Shown here: positions 37,435-50,600 of the stretch, in pieces
Numbering within the stretch: the stretch's first letter is position 1
Layout of the letters: each line of letters begins with the position of its first letter
Assembly: GCF_000247815.1 (NCBI RefSeq)
Contig: NC_021674.1
Span: 6,031,738-6,095,737, forward strand
Direction of reading: 5' to 3'
DNA from: Ficedula albicollis
Taxonomy: Eukaryota > Chordata > Aves > Passeriformes > Muscicapidae
Length of the DNA: 64,000 nt
Notes under the pieces: generated by a model
The model's database searches: none
What the model was told of the DNA's origin: nothing
Seen by the model: only the letters and a program-made list of their open reading frames with translations
Program-made: the position numbers and the translations under genes

Positions 37435-40400
37435 ATTAATCTTATGTAGCCAGCTCTGAAATCTACCTGCCTTCTCATCTTAGGGTGGTTTGGGTTCGTT
37501 GCCTTCTTAGAGGTGAAGAGAAGTTATTAACATTGGCCATCAGCAGCTTTTGGAGGGACTGCTGGGAAAATACCACTGTACCTCTATAAACCCAAGAATG
37601 CTGTGCAGAAACACAAGGAATGCCAGTTTGTCCTTTTCTATGGTACCCCAATCTGTAGAATGCTGTGTACGAGGCAAACATATTTACGTAAGCTGGGCCA
37701 GAGAGACAGGAGGACACGGTAGGGATTTGCATTTTCATTTTGGCGAGCCGACACGCTGCTGTGTTGTGTTTGTGGCAAAAAGCAGAGGTGGATGGGAATG
37801 AAGGCAGCTGTGGCAGCCAAAGCAGGAGTCATTTTCCAGAGGAACGATGAGGCATCCCTGTAACAGGCACTGACCTGTTGCTGGCCTGTGAAGGGTTGTA
37901 CCTTTCCACTTTGAAGCTCTACAAGTTTAATAGTTTTAACCCAAAGGCTTTCAAATTCTGTTGGATATCCTTATAATACCGTAGGTAGCTTTGCGCACGT
38001 ATTTTTTATTTCATCTCATGGCAGTGATATGCTGCCTGGATTATAGGCATCTTTTTGAAATTGCTAATTGAGATTCCTTTTAAGTTTTTGGATTTGCAGA
38101 CTGAGCTGTCTTCTGTATTGTTTCAAAAGTGGGTGTTATAAATTTTGTAGGCATTAGTGTGTTGTTTAGAAAACAGATGTTTGATATCTTTAAGTCATCT
38201 GACTTTTTCTGGCTTAGAGGGAGAGCACTGCAGACAAAGAGGAATTTTAAAACCTGGGCTCTCAATTTGTGTGTCCTGTGGCCTGCCAGCTCTTTTACCT
38301 CTTAGTCATTCATCCAGTTAGTGGTGAATCTGCTTTAATGTAGGCACTTGAGGCCTGTTTTGGGTCTGTTTTTTGAAGTGGAGTTCATAATATTTTAAAT
38401 TTTAAAACCATTACTTTGTAATGGTGCATTTCAGTGATCTGCAGCAGAGAAAACAAATTGGTTAGTACAGGAGTAAATAATCTCCCAGAATAAGGAAAAA
38501 AAAAAGACACGTAGAAGAACGAAGGAAGTATTTTATGGCTTCCAGAACTTTTTTTTATAATCAAATGTGACTGCTTTCCTCTCTGTCTGTGCTCTGCACT
38601 TACATGCACATACATATTTTCCTTACATTCCAAATGTTTCTGATCAGAGCAGCTAGTTGCAGGCACAAATGCTGTTAGGAAAATATCAGTCCTAGAAACA
38701 GCAGCTATTGAAAGATTAGAAGTGACTGAAAACAAAATCTTGTAGAAGAATTTCTAATGTAATTGTAACATAATTTGTTGCTGCTCTTGCTCTGCTATGG
38801 CATGATTAAGTACTGAATTTGAATCAGCTTTTAAAAGAAAATGCTTAGTTTCATTCCACAGCACAATTGGCAACTAAATAAAAGTTCAGACTGGATTTTT
38901 TTTTCCCCAGCCCTCTTTTCACAGAGAAAGAAAAATGTACATAGAGTCTTTTGTATTTTGCAGAGAGGAAGTGTAGCACAATAGACCGTCGGAGGAAAGC
39001 AATTCTGATAATCAGTTTTCTGTACTACTTATTACAACTGGTCAGGACTGAGGTTTAATTAAATTTTAGGGATAAAGGACAATAGAGTGTGCTAAGGATG
39101 GCGAGTCAGCTTAAACTTAGAATTTCCTGGCTTTAATCCATTTCTGTGCCAACTCAGTAGTACTTCAATGTATGACTTCAGATGGGATTCTCTTGTATAA
39201 AAGTAATAACTGTTGAGGTTTTAGAAGTTTTCCAGGGTCTCTTTTGACTACCAGAGTAATTACTTGTTCATGAGTGGGTAATGGGAGTGTGGCACCTGGG
39301 AATGCCCCCCTTCTGTGCCAAGTTTCAGCACCGTGGGTTTATGCAGTAAGCTGTCAAGTTTGTTGGTTTGTCACTGTTTTTAAAACAATGCTGAAATATA
39401 GTGATTTCAAAAAGATAGTTTATTAAGAGCAAATGTATTTTGACTCTTAAATGTTTTGTATCAAGCTGAGAGAAGATGAAAATAACCGTGTGTGCCCCTA
39501 TGACATTTAGAGTGGCCTTTTGCATAATGGGGTCCAAATAACCTCTTGACACTATTATTTGGTATCAGCTGTCACAGGCACAGCTTCAAAAGGCACCCTG
39601 TTTGCCAAGGTGAATAGTCTGCTTCATATCCTAAATATGAACTGTTGCATACTTGTCCTCCAAACTGCCCTTGGTGTTAAAATCTGTTCCAATTTGTGAT
39701 CTGCCTGTAGTAGTAGCATTGGACATTCTCAGCAAGGCGAGTAATCTGTGTGATCAGAATTGTCACATATTCTGGGTTTGGTGGCTGCAGGTAAATCACT
39801 CCTACCTTGCTGTTGGATGTGTGTACCAATTACATTCTTCCGTTTGCCCACACTGAAATGAATTTTCTAGGTTTTGAATTCCTTCTTTAGAGCTTTTCTA
39901 GAGCCATTAACATTTTTTTTCCCAGGATGGATGCAGCTGAAGGAGTGATTGCTTCAGTTTGTTGTTCAACCAACAATGAAAATTCAGAATAAAAAAAAAT
40001 TAAAATTTGAATTCTTTATTGATGGCATTCACACTTTGGCATCATTTTAGCCATGCTTTTTTGTCAGCTTGGCAGTCTATAGACCTTTTAAAACCAGTTT
40101 TGTAGGATTCTATTTCTCAGGGACATCTGGAGTATTAAAAAAAAAAAAAGAAAAGCAGAAAGGACCGTCTTGCAGGGTTCCTGGAATTTAGCTTTTGTGT
40201 TCTTTAGTAGTCTTAAGAAGCTTGAGCTGGTACTTCTGCCCTGCACTGTACTTCTGTTCTGCATTAAGTGCCACTGTTTTAGCATCCACTTAGCAGAATT
40301 ATTAGATAATGAAATAAAATATACTAATTGTGGAGAACCCCAAAACACTATGTTGAGGTATGTTTCATTCTCCCGCTGTGAAAGGAGGCGCTGCTTCACA

Positions 40401-40657
40401 AACTTTCCTTTTCATGCTTTTTCCTTCACGCACTTTATACTTTTGTGAGTGAAATGCTCAGCTAAACTGGCATGTTATTACAGTCTGTGCTGCACTTTTG
40501 CATTACAATAGTTTTTCTTCCATGATGATGTGAGAAATTAAAAAACCCAACATAATAAATCAATACACAACTTAGATCTTTTGTATCTATCTGCCTTTTG
40601 GCTGCTGTTGTAGGATACATTTGTGGTCCTGCATGGTATGGGCTGAATTACCTAAAA

Positions 40658-40709
40658 TTTGAAAAACTTCAAAAAGTTTTTCAAACTTTTAAAACTTTTT
40701 TTAAAAGTT
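40658..40709. repeat. Two adjacent perfect short hairpins
   Basis: Stem 1 is 12 bp (40658-40669 with 40674-40685, 4-base loop) and stem 2 is 11 bp (40684-40694 with 40699-40709, 4-base loop). Both are pure A/T plus one or two G/C pairs. They could be chance in low-complexity DNA or a remnant of a small inverted-repeat element. Confidence 0.6.
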
Positions 40710-41489
40710 AAAAAAAAACCAACCTTTTATTTTTTATTAAAAAATATGTGTATGATTAGTTAATTCTGATGTAGATAATTTTATTAAATAAATTAGAAAC
40801 TACAATAAAATGGAAGAGACACCTATGAATTTTGCTGATGCATGATTAAAGTGAAAACTGCTTCACACCACCTAATTGTATAAACAGTGTTAGTAAGCCT
40901 AATTTTATAGACTGTAAATATTTGGATTGGTATTTGTCGTAGCATTTAGTTAGGACAAGCCCCTATACTGTATTTATTCCCAGCCTAAGACATATGCTGC
41001 TTTTACACAGATGTTCCAAATCAGTGTATTCAGGCTGCTTATTCCCACCTACTTTCATGAATCATTTGTAAAGGGAGGATGGAAAACACTGACAATTTTA
41101 GCAAATGCCATTACACAAACCCATTAACAAATACATTTCACATACCCCCAAACCTTGAATTAACGATAGACCTGATACGAGGATGTGAAAATGATGCTTA
41201 TTGCCCATTTTTTCCAGTGTTTGTGCTGTAAATGGTACAGGGAAGGCTCTTCAGTAATTTTGCTCAGTGATAGGCTGCATATTGCTTTTACAAAGACCAA
41301 TTTTCTACTGCAGACAACAAAAGCTCTAGATTTTGGTTTTGTTTTTTGTTTTTTTTTTTTATTGTAATTGATTAAAAATTATTTCTGCTGGTCTTGCTTA
41401 TCATATAACAATAAAGCTTTAGGGCAATTGACCTGCTGACCTTAATTCCCAGGAAACTGTCACATTTCTTCTTTATTCCTTTGTTCATC

Positions 41490-41900
41490 CTAACAATGTG
41501 ACCCAAAATACGACCGAGCTTTAAAGTTTCTCAGCGTAGTAAGGTCAAGCTTTAGTCGCCATAGTTACAGTTCAGCTCCGCGGGTCAGAGGGCAAACAGA
41601 TTAATGATGTCAGACACATCTTTAAATGGTTCTTACACTGCTTTGCCATGCGGTGAGCAGCTGAGCATATTTGAGATGACAAAGGCCTCCTTAAGTCTTG
41701 CTAATAGGAGGATCTTTGGAGACGTCTGATGGAAAGGTCCTTTCCGCTGCGCGCCACCGTTCAATATCGAGCGGCGGTGGGCACCGGTGGCGGCTGCTTG
41801 GCTTCACACTGTCACAAGAATATTGCAAAGAGTGGATAAATAGCTGCTGCTCCCCTGCGCCTTTCGTTCTGGGCATCTGATTCCTTTGTCCAGGATTCAG
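41490..41900. promoter_or_regulatory. CpG-enriched island of about 400 bases
   Basis: I count about 20 CpGs here, concentrated at 41745-41800 (GCTGCGCGCCACCGTTC, GAGCGGCGGTGGGCACCGGT), against near-absence in the flanks. GTCGCCATAGTTAC (41555-41568) is one base off an RFX/X-box consensus. It could be an enhancer or an unannotated promoter. Confidence 0.3.
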
Positions 41901-42423
41901 TCCCGTGGTTAAAAGCCTCAGAGAGGATGTGAAGTAGTAAGCTGGAAGAATATATTGCCGTGCTCGATGAAAGGCGTGCGCTTTCCTCCTCAGTGGTGAG
42001 GTGAAGCCAAGAGATCTGTGGTCAGTGTGCCTGTTTCCTGGTAGTTACTAATAAAAGCCCTTCTTCATACATGTAATAGTCAGACAGATATTAAAAACAT
42101 ATCTACATTCTTCCTCTAGATAATGAAACTTTTTAAATTAAAAAAGGAAATATGGCTCACTTGATGACTTCCATGGGTTCCTTGTGGAATAGGCCTCGGT
42201 GGTTTGGTCTCACGTAGCCGTTTGTATCAGAATGCAACAAGACTAAGTAGCTGTTTGATCATTTTACTTTATGAGCAAGAATGCTTTTCCTTTATAATAT
42301 AGTATCTTATTACTTGCACACCTGCACTGTTGCACTTTTTTCAGAGAATGATGCATGTTGCACAAAAATGAGAAGCTGTGGGTGACTTGACATCATTGCT
42401 ATGGTAGTTAAAAAAAAACTACC

Positions 42424-42468
42424 AAACCAAAATGAAAACCCCCCCAAACCAAAATGAAAACCCCCCCC
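42424..42468. repeat. Two copies of a 22-23-base unit ending in a C run
   Basis: AAACCAAAATGAAAACCCCC is repeated back to back (42424-42445, 42446-42468), the copies differing only by C-run length. Simple-sequence expansion. Confidence 0.85.
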
Positions 42469-42603
42469 AAACCTAGCAAAGCACTTTCACATGCACTATA
42501 TCCCAGTATCTTCAGCAAGCTTCTGATTTTGAAATAACATCTGTGTGAACCGTGAATTTATACTTGAAATGGAAATCCAGCTAATGGCTTGTGTAAGTCT
42601 CCA

Positions 42604-42629
42604 ATGAAATGAAATGAAATGAAAACTTA
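42604..42629. repeat. (GAAAT)n microsatellite
   Basis: About five units of ATGAA/GAAAT pentanucleotide. Confidence 0.9.
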
Positions 42630-43533
42630 TCATGAAGTATGGAAGCAGCATCATTATTTTTTATTATATGTGTACACTGTCCTTCATGAAAATGCATTAT
42701 CAATTCATCATTGGGTAGCTGACAGCAGGAAAGTAGGAACTGTTGATGTAAAACTAATTTAGATGAAGAGTGGAGTCAGAGCCTTTCTGCAACAGTGTCC
42801 TGGTGCTGCTGGATGGAAGAATATTGTCAGTCCTGGGAAGGACTTGGTTACCTGGTGCTGCATTACAGCCTTTGCTTGTGACTGGCAGAATGGTGCAGTA
42901 TTTCCTCTTCAATCCACTGGAATTAATTGCAGCAGAAGAATATGGACACCCAGTGGTCAGCAAAATAAATGCTGATCTGTCAGGGCTTATTCTATCGGGC
43001 TGTATCAAGGGCATAGCAAACAAATATTTATGCTCTTTCACAGTCATTAATATATTACTTATGCCTCTGAAAGGTGCACTGTTAGCTTTTTGGATCATTT
43101 TCATGAACCTTTTTTATCTTTATATTTGATTTTAATAGATTCTGTTCCCTTCAATCTGAAGTTTTGGGAGTGCAGTGCTGTCTTTATTCTAATACTAATG
43201 AAGAATAGACCACTCTAATCAGGTTCAAATATTTTTTTCATTGTTGCTGTGAGATGAAAGAAGTTCCTTATTTTCCAGTGTTACTTTTCCAGCCTTGTAG
43301 GATATATTACAGCCCCTTTCTCTACAGCTCTCTCATTCCCTTGGCTAAGTGCAGTTTTCTTTTCTTCCTCAGAGCACTAATGTAGTACTTGAGAGTTACC
43401 CCATTTCTTGTATTCGCAGGTGCCCTTCTCCACCAGTCCAAACTGTTTCACTGATACTCACATCCTCCCATGCGAGAGGTTGCTACTTTTGCACTTACTT
43501 TTTTGCCTGAAGTAAGTTTTGTTTCCATCAATG

Positions 43534-43860
43534 CATAGAATCATGCATGGAAAGTTTTGGGTTGGAAGGGACCTCAACAGTCATGCAGTTCCTGCCGTGG
43601 GTAGGGGCACTTTCCACTGGGCTGCATTGCTCAAAGCCCTATCCAGTCTGACCTTGAACAGTTCCAGGGATGGGTCATTCACAATGTCTCTGGACAGCCT
43701 ATTTCAGTGCCACCCTCACAGTAAAGACTTTTTTCCTAATATCTAATATAAACCTACTCTCTGTCAGTTTGGATCCATTCCCCCTTGTCCTGTCCCTCCA
43801 TGTTCTTGTAAATAATCCCTCTCCATCTTTCTTGCAGGCTCTCTTCAGGTACTAGGAATG
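43534..43860 (-). mobile_element. CR1 LINE 3' end (about 325 bases)
   Basis: It reads as the reverse complement of a CR1 3' end: CATAGAATCATGCATGGAAA, GGGTTGGAAGGGACCTCAAC, TCAAAGCCCTATCCAGTCTG, and CCCTTGTCCTGTCCCTCCAT, ending CTTCAGGTACTAGGA. The 3' terminus is at the left, hence minus strand. Truncated and non-coding; open frames across it are repeats, not genes. Confidence 0.95.
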
Positions 43861-44651
43861 TCCCCCCCAAGCCTTCTGTTGTATAAATTCTTTGAGGCTT
43901 ATTAGTATTTTGGAGACTTCCATATGTCAGCAGTGTTTAAGAAGTTAACTAATATTTTTGAAGAATATTTCTCTTAAGGAGTAACTGAGTTCATCTTGGC
44001 CTTGGGAAAATTGAGGAGTTCCATGTGTGTGGCATACCTGGATATACTAAATACTGCAGCTGAGCCTGTGGCTTGCAACCAGGATGAGAGAGGGGGTCTG
44101 ACTGCAAGAGAACCAGGGCAGAGCACCAACAATTCACATGGACAGTAAATCATGGATAGAGCACTGGATGCTAAATGAGCAAGGCAGGCACTGCTGGCCC
44201 TTGTACAGGTGTTGTGCCAGGACCGGGAGAGCTGTTTTCAGACCAAGATATTCTCATTCCAGGTGAAAAAGCAGCTACTGCAAGCTTTCTGCAGGAAACT
44301 CTTCCACTTGTTTACTTACAGCTCTGTGCACCTTTCAGTTCCTTATCAGCAGAACAGCTCAGCTAAGGGACTTCTTAATGTGGCAGGTTCTGGACTGACA
44401 GCACTTGTATCCCCTGGGAGCTGTCAGATACTGTTGCTGGGGTTTGATTTGCCTGTGATCATTCAGTGATTAGTAATGACACTATTTCTTTATGGTCATT
44501 ATTTTCAGGGAACTTTATTGTGATTGACAAGACCACATAATTAAGAAAGATGAAAAAAAAAAACCCAAACCACCCCAAACTTTGAGCTAGCCAGCTCTCA
44601 AAATGTACTTTGTGATGTGGGAAAATGTGTTTGTCGTTCTGTAAATGTGTT

Positions 44652-44715
44652 GATTTAGACACTGACGACGTAACCTAAGATCCGATTTAGACACTGACAA
44701 CATAACCTAAGATCC
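44652..44715. repeat. Tandem repeat E1: two copies of a 32-base unit
   Basis: GATTTAGACACTGAC(G/A)AC(G/A)TAACC is repeated at 44652-44683 and 44684-44715 with two G/A differences. Confidence 0.9.
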
Positions 44716-44826
44716 ATTGGTTTCTAGAACCTTATTGTGTGTGCTTTACTGTTTGAACCATTAGGAACGCATTGGTTTCTAGAACCTTATTGTGTGTGCT
44801 TCACTGTTTGAATCATTAGGAACTGC
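44716..44826. repeat. Tandem repeat E2: two copies of a 55-base unit
   Basis: ATTGGTTTCTAGAACCTTAT is repeated at 44716-44770 and 44771-44826 with a few C/T differences. It directly abuts E1 but shares no sequence with it, so two separate duplications of different period sit end to end. Confidence 0.9.
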
Positions 44827-47576
44827 ATCTCAAATAGAATTATTATTCTGTAGTGCTGCAGCAGACAAAAGTTAGCCTCAGTTTCCATGTCCTAGTCATG
44901 AAGTGTATGAAAGGGGCTTGCATCTCCTTAACAGATGGATTCTCTACTGGATGCATACTATTGGGATATAATAAACTAATCGTAAACCTGATGAAACAAA
45001 TGCTAGAGGAGCAAAAAAATGTATTGGAATCTCTGGCTACAAATTTACATGCCATATCCTTCCAAAAAAACCCACCAAAATCTAGGAAATGTGCCAATTT
45101 AATAGTGAGTTTTGCTAGGTTTTAATTCATATGTTTTGACAGATGTTGTAGCCACATGTTCTGATGGATTTTTGTGTGTCCATTAAGCACCGATATCCTT
45201 CACTGGCTTCAGCCACAGCATGGGAGATGGCAGTGAGCGCCTTTGCAGAACCTCCACAGAAAGGGACTCCCTTGGTCCAGCTCCAGAGATCCCTTGGAAT
45301 GATCCCTTGGAATAGCAGAGCTTGCTTTCCCTGTTTGAACACTCAGAGTCCTTTCGTTTGCAGCCACTTTTAGGGTAGTTCCATGAATTTTCCCTGTGCT
45401 CCCTAGCATTGCCCCTCCACTCGTCCCTGTGTCTAAGCTTTCATTCCTGGTGAAACTCAAGGCTCTGTTACTGGCCCACATCTTTCCCTATCTGAAACTA
45501 ATTCTTCTTGATGGTCTTGAGGGCAGCCTGTGCTAGTCACGTCAAAGGTCTGGTTTCTTTCAGGGCAGTACTTGATAGGGATGGAAATTTCCACAATCCT
45601 TTCCTGATGTTAATAGAGGAGCTCTGATTTATGAGAGATATAATTCTTCCAGTTTTAACTTTTACAATTCATGAAGTTGCTTGTGTCTGGGGTATTATTA
45701 GATTAGGTATCCATTTTCTTAATAAAAAACGTGGATAAGTGGAGGCTCAACATGAAGATTCAGAGAGGGATCTGTAAAAAAATTACTGAATAATAAAATT
45801 ATTTTTCAAGATAATTTGTTTTATACTAACCTTACTGGGCAAAATGTGCCCAAGCACAACTTGCAGTGAATTGCAGTCTACTTCTGAAAAACAATTTTCA
45901 TGTATGATAATTAAGTTCTGATAACTCTGTGCTATCAAGTACTGTGGGTTTTTTTTTCAACACCATGTACAACAGGCGCTGCTGTCCTCATCACTGCATC
46001 AAAATAAACCCATTGAACTAAAGTTCCATTTTTGTGTCTCAAAAAATTTATTTGGGAAGCTTCTAATGAAAACTTTCCAATGTGAAGTACTTTGAAAGTG
46101 GCACAAAAGAAGATTTTTCTAAGTGATTTCCTAAAACCAGAGTCTTAGAGCACTGCATGTGTGGTGTGGTTACATGAGCGACTGTGTACAGCGACTTTTA
46201 AGCCATTTGCCAATTTAAGACAAATGGGAATTAAATGATGGGGGAAACCTGTAGTAGCCAAGTCTACTGACATGCTGCTTTTTTAATGTGAAGTTTATAA
46301 AAACCCTTGAGTGTCGTGTCTGATCTGATTGTCTGCCATTATAAATGGTGTCTGGCAGAGTGGATGTAATTTGTGTACAAAATGAAACGAGCGCTTAAGG
46401 GTAAAAAGTACCGCAGCTTTTTTAATATAAACACGAGCACAATGCAGGCTGCTTATGGAGGCCTTGCTATTTTCCTGTATTAAATCTCATCATTTACTGT
46501 GCACCCCTACTTAGGTAATGCTTCATTTTAATTCCATTCATTGTGAACAATCTTATTTTTATAAAGCATCTGAGATTTCTTTTTGGTCAAGAACTCTTTT
46601 GAAGTGCCCGGGAATACTACTTGCAGCTGCATAAATGGTTTGGCACTGTAATTAAGATCCCATTTCTCAAAGGTATATGAGAGGAGAAACAAAAAGGGGC
46701 TTCTCCTAATCTTGTTTACATCAAAAAATGGGAAGAACAAATCAGAGACTATAAAATAATAGTAGCAGATGTAGAGAAAGTCAGGAGCAGGCGAGGAGAT
46801 GTGGGAGGTACATTTTCTTTGCAGATGTTTAGAACAGAAACTAAATAGTGTGACATACCTAATATTGTAAAAACAATATTTAAAAAGTTGATTTGGAAGC
46901 AGATTCAGAAAGAGGGAGGCGTTTTTCCCTTGATAGAACTGGAGATAGGGTAATCATCTTAGAGAAGGCTTGAAAATCAAAAGGCATAAACAAAGTTCAA
47001 TTTAGTTGTACATGTGTATCCTTTCAGCTGGCAGACCAAATTATTCTGATTGTTTCTCATCAGATTCTAGTCCTGCTGTTCCATGCTGTTTATATTAACT
47101 TCCATTAACCTACATGTTTTGAGTGAAAGTTTAAAATGGGCTATGAAAATTGCTTTCATCACTTCTGGATTTTAAAATAAGCATCAACACTGGATTGTTC
47201 TGTGCCTATAATAGATTAGTTTTAATCAATAGAGTATTGATAACGTACAATAACATAACCCAGAATGACTGAATGCCTTTAAATGGAAGTTTAAATGCTT
47301 AATTTTTTTTTTTTTGGTCAGTGATTTGAATAGGTTTGCGACACCCAAAGAAAAAGAGTTGTGTTTATTTAATGCTAGAATTTAGATATTTAGGGGTTTT
47401 TGCTTTTGCAGTTGAGATGTCTTACTGCACTTTAATTTAATGGACTTACAGTAGTAAATCTATAAATTGAGAAGCCTGAACTTGCTGCTTCCATGTACAG
47501 GTTAGCTTTAAGTTTGAGTTCATTTTCCGTTCCTTCAAAATCATCAGTGATGAATGCTGTCCAAGGATCCAAGAGC

Positions 47577-47602
47577 ATATATATATATATATATATATAT
47601 AT
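47577..47602. repeat. (AT)13 microsatellite
   Basis: Thirteen perfect AT dinucleotides, followed by GCATATG. Confidence 0.95.
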
Positions 47603-50600
47603 GCATATGTTTTAAGCATTGTTGTTCACTGAATAATTAATGTGAAAGCTGCTCATAAAGCTTGGCCAGTAATGTACCTTTGAAAGGTATTACCATCAAT
47701 ATCTGACATGACTTTGATTTCCACTAATGATATGTAACCAGGAAGAGTGCTTAATCTGTCACTGCATATAAATCACCGTAGCTGGGTGGTCAAGGAGACC
47801 ACTGTATTTGGTAGTTTGGGAATGTAAATCCCTAATCCATCACTGGCAAACTGGATTTTTAAGTGCTGCTTTATGTGTTCCATTGTGGGTCTTTGTTTAT
47901 AATGTATTTCATGGGTTTGGAACTTGTAAGAGGTGAAACTGGGCAGAAAAGCATTTATTTAATGCTAAAATCCCAGCACATAATGCTCATTTAAATAAGG
48001 AGAATTAAAATATAGAGCAACAAAAGGTGAATAAACTATAAATGAGCTATGAACTACTAACTAGCTGTTACATTCCATTTTAGAAGCAAAACAAATTAAT
48101 GCAAAGGAGGGGAAAAAAATGAAAAAATGTGTGAAGCAGAACACAAATAAACAAAGAACACAAATAAAAAGTAGTGCCAGGAAAGAAGCAGGAGGGTGGC
48201 ATAGGCAAAGATGCAGGTACAAATTGTTTGGTAAGGCACACACAGGCATAGGGTGTGTGAACATGGGGTGTTTTATCCTCATTCTCCACTGAAGAAGTGA
48301 AGATGCTTTAGCCAGTGCTATGGAAAGACTTGGTGTAGAGCCGAGATTGGAATTGGGTTTGATCAGCCTTCTGTGAGAAAGAAGCAAAGGCAATTAGACA
48401 GCCATGAAGAGCCTGTTGATACACCTATAGAAGACTTGGCTGAGTGGAAGAATTATTCTATGTAGTAAGTGACATGTTTGGGTGACAAAATATCACCAAC
48501 TTGGTAAGAAATTAGTTCTTTTCTTGCAAGTACTGCAGTTACCTTCAGAATCACATCTTAGGCTGATCCTGTTGGAGGAAAGCAAAGGGAAAAGTGGGGA
48601 TTCATATTTCAAGTCTGGTAAATTGAGTGAAGAAAATAGCCTTAATTCTTTTATTGAGCAAGAACTGTCTTTAGTATCCAACTAAATCCTTCCCTTTTGG
48701 GAAGGGAAAACAAAGAAGCCAGAGGATAATGGAGCTGTGAGCGGAAAGTGTGATGAGTTGAAATAATTAGTCATTGCTGGAAAGAAACACTTCTTCAGAT
48801 TATTAAAAGTTTTGCAAAAAATATAGGGTTGTCTAAGTGAATCCCAGCCTTTTGTATGCATCACATGAAGTAAGCATCCTGAAGAATAAATTACAGTTGA
48901 GTAATGTTTGACACTCTGCAATGTTTTGAAAACTGGTTAAAGAATCATGAACAAAGCGATGCAGTCAGTTGATGAATCGGTTGGCCATTTGCATTTTATG
49001 AAGATTTATTAGTATATACATTGTTTTAGGGCATCAGGCTGAAATGATAGATAAGTAAACTTGTGTACTTTGAAGATAACACTTAGTTTGAGGAGTTCAG
49101 AAAAAGCCAGTGTAGAAAATGAAGTTGAGGAAAGGAAAAGGGAATTGTCCTTCCTGGAAAGTGTTTTGTTTATCCAGCGGAAAAAGGCGCCTGGTAAATA
49201 AAAAATAGGGTAATAAGTGGTTATGGTGAGAAGGGACTTAGTGAATAATAAAAACTATGGGTATAATGTTATAACTTGTTGTTCTCTGAAAAATTGAAAA
49301 TTAGGGCTGTCCCCTAGTTGCAAATAACTCGGATACTCATTATACAAAGCAGCAGTTAATGGCTGTGTGTAACCAGCCAAAACCTCTGCAGCATCCAGTC
49401 TTTCATATTCAGAATCCCAGGATCTGCTGTACCATGTTGTCTCTTCCCCTGTCTCTCCAAGATGGTCTGGAGGTTGGAGTGGAGTACAAAATTGCTAACT
49501 TAGCCCTCCCCTAAAAAGCTTCAGCTCTTCGCATTTTGCATCAAGCTGAAAATGGTTCTTGTGTCAAGAAGTAAAAGCAAGCTAATATGAATTTTTCCTT
49601 AGAAGTTGGAGGGTGAAGGATATGAGACACGGATAAAGAACTTAAAAGGCAAAACAACACTGCCATGTCTTAATTGGATCCTATAAAAACATTTACATCA
49701 GTATGGTAGTTACCCTTTTGTTGTTGTTTTTGCAGTCTCTGAGACATTATAGAGCAATCATTTAATTTCTGTGTTTACTTTGAAATGAGCTAATGCAGTG
49801 TGCTGGGTTTTCTGGTTTATGACTTGGTTATTGCTTCACTGTATTAAAATCCCCTCAAAGTTCTTTAACAAGCACAGATCTGTTGATAATTGAAACCTAA
49901 GAATCAGCTCTCTAAACAAAGGTCAAATATTTTTTTCCTCCTATGCTAAAATAAATATTGATTAAGTACATTGCATGGCAATAGGAAAGCTAAAGTGAAA
50001 GAATGTTTCTGGTTCTTTGGTTCCCTTGTTCTGGTGAGTAAGAACATTTAGCAGTGTGCAGGAATAGAGATCGTGAGGCTGATGTGGAAGCAAAACCTGA
50101 ATAGCAGTAACTTGGTCCACAAACCTTTCTGACTTAAAATTATTTGCAAATCCCATAGCACCAAAAATTAATAGGCCAAATTTCCTTGGTTTTAACAGAA
50201 GCAAGCTGATTTTTTTGACTAATCTGTGCACATCTCCTATTACAGTCTTAACAAATTCAGTTCTGCTTTTAAGAAGCTTTTAAAAAGAGAATAATATCCC
50301 CACCTTTCTTCTGGAGCTGAGTTTGGAGGGGCTCTCTGTGTCATTCTTAAAGCCCCCCTGGCCATGGTTAACCCCCAACTCCTTCTACCCAGTGCAAAGT
50401 GCATGTCCTGCACCCATTTCACTTTTGTCTTTAAAACTGTAACAGGAACTTATAGCAGAGTGCAGGTTTATGCAGACATCTGGCTGACTTTCTTCTCCTG
50501 TTTAAGCAGAAACAAATATTCTTTCTGATTTTGGTGACAAGGTGCTGTGTATGTAATTTGAGAACTAGTTCAGGACAGTAATTGCTACCGTGTGACATTT

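Larger units (their letters stand above)
37435..43533. other. Non-coding DNA between two CR1 fragments
   Basis: No coding signature. It holds the double hairpin (40.7 kb), the CpG-enriched island (41.5-41.9 kb) and two small simple repeats (42.4 and 42.6 kb). Confidence 0.5.

Noticed and set aside
43519..43855. Plus-strand open frames over 43.5-43.9 kb
   Set aside because: They fall entirely within a minus-strand CR1 3' end, which is non-coding.
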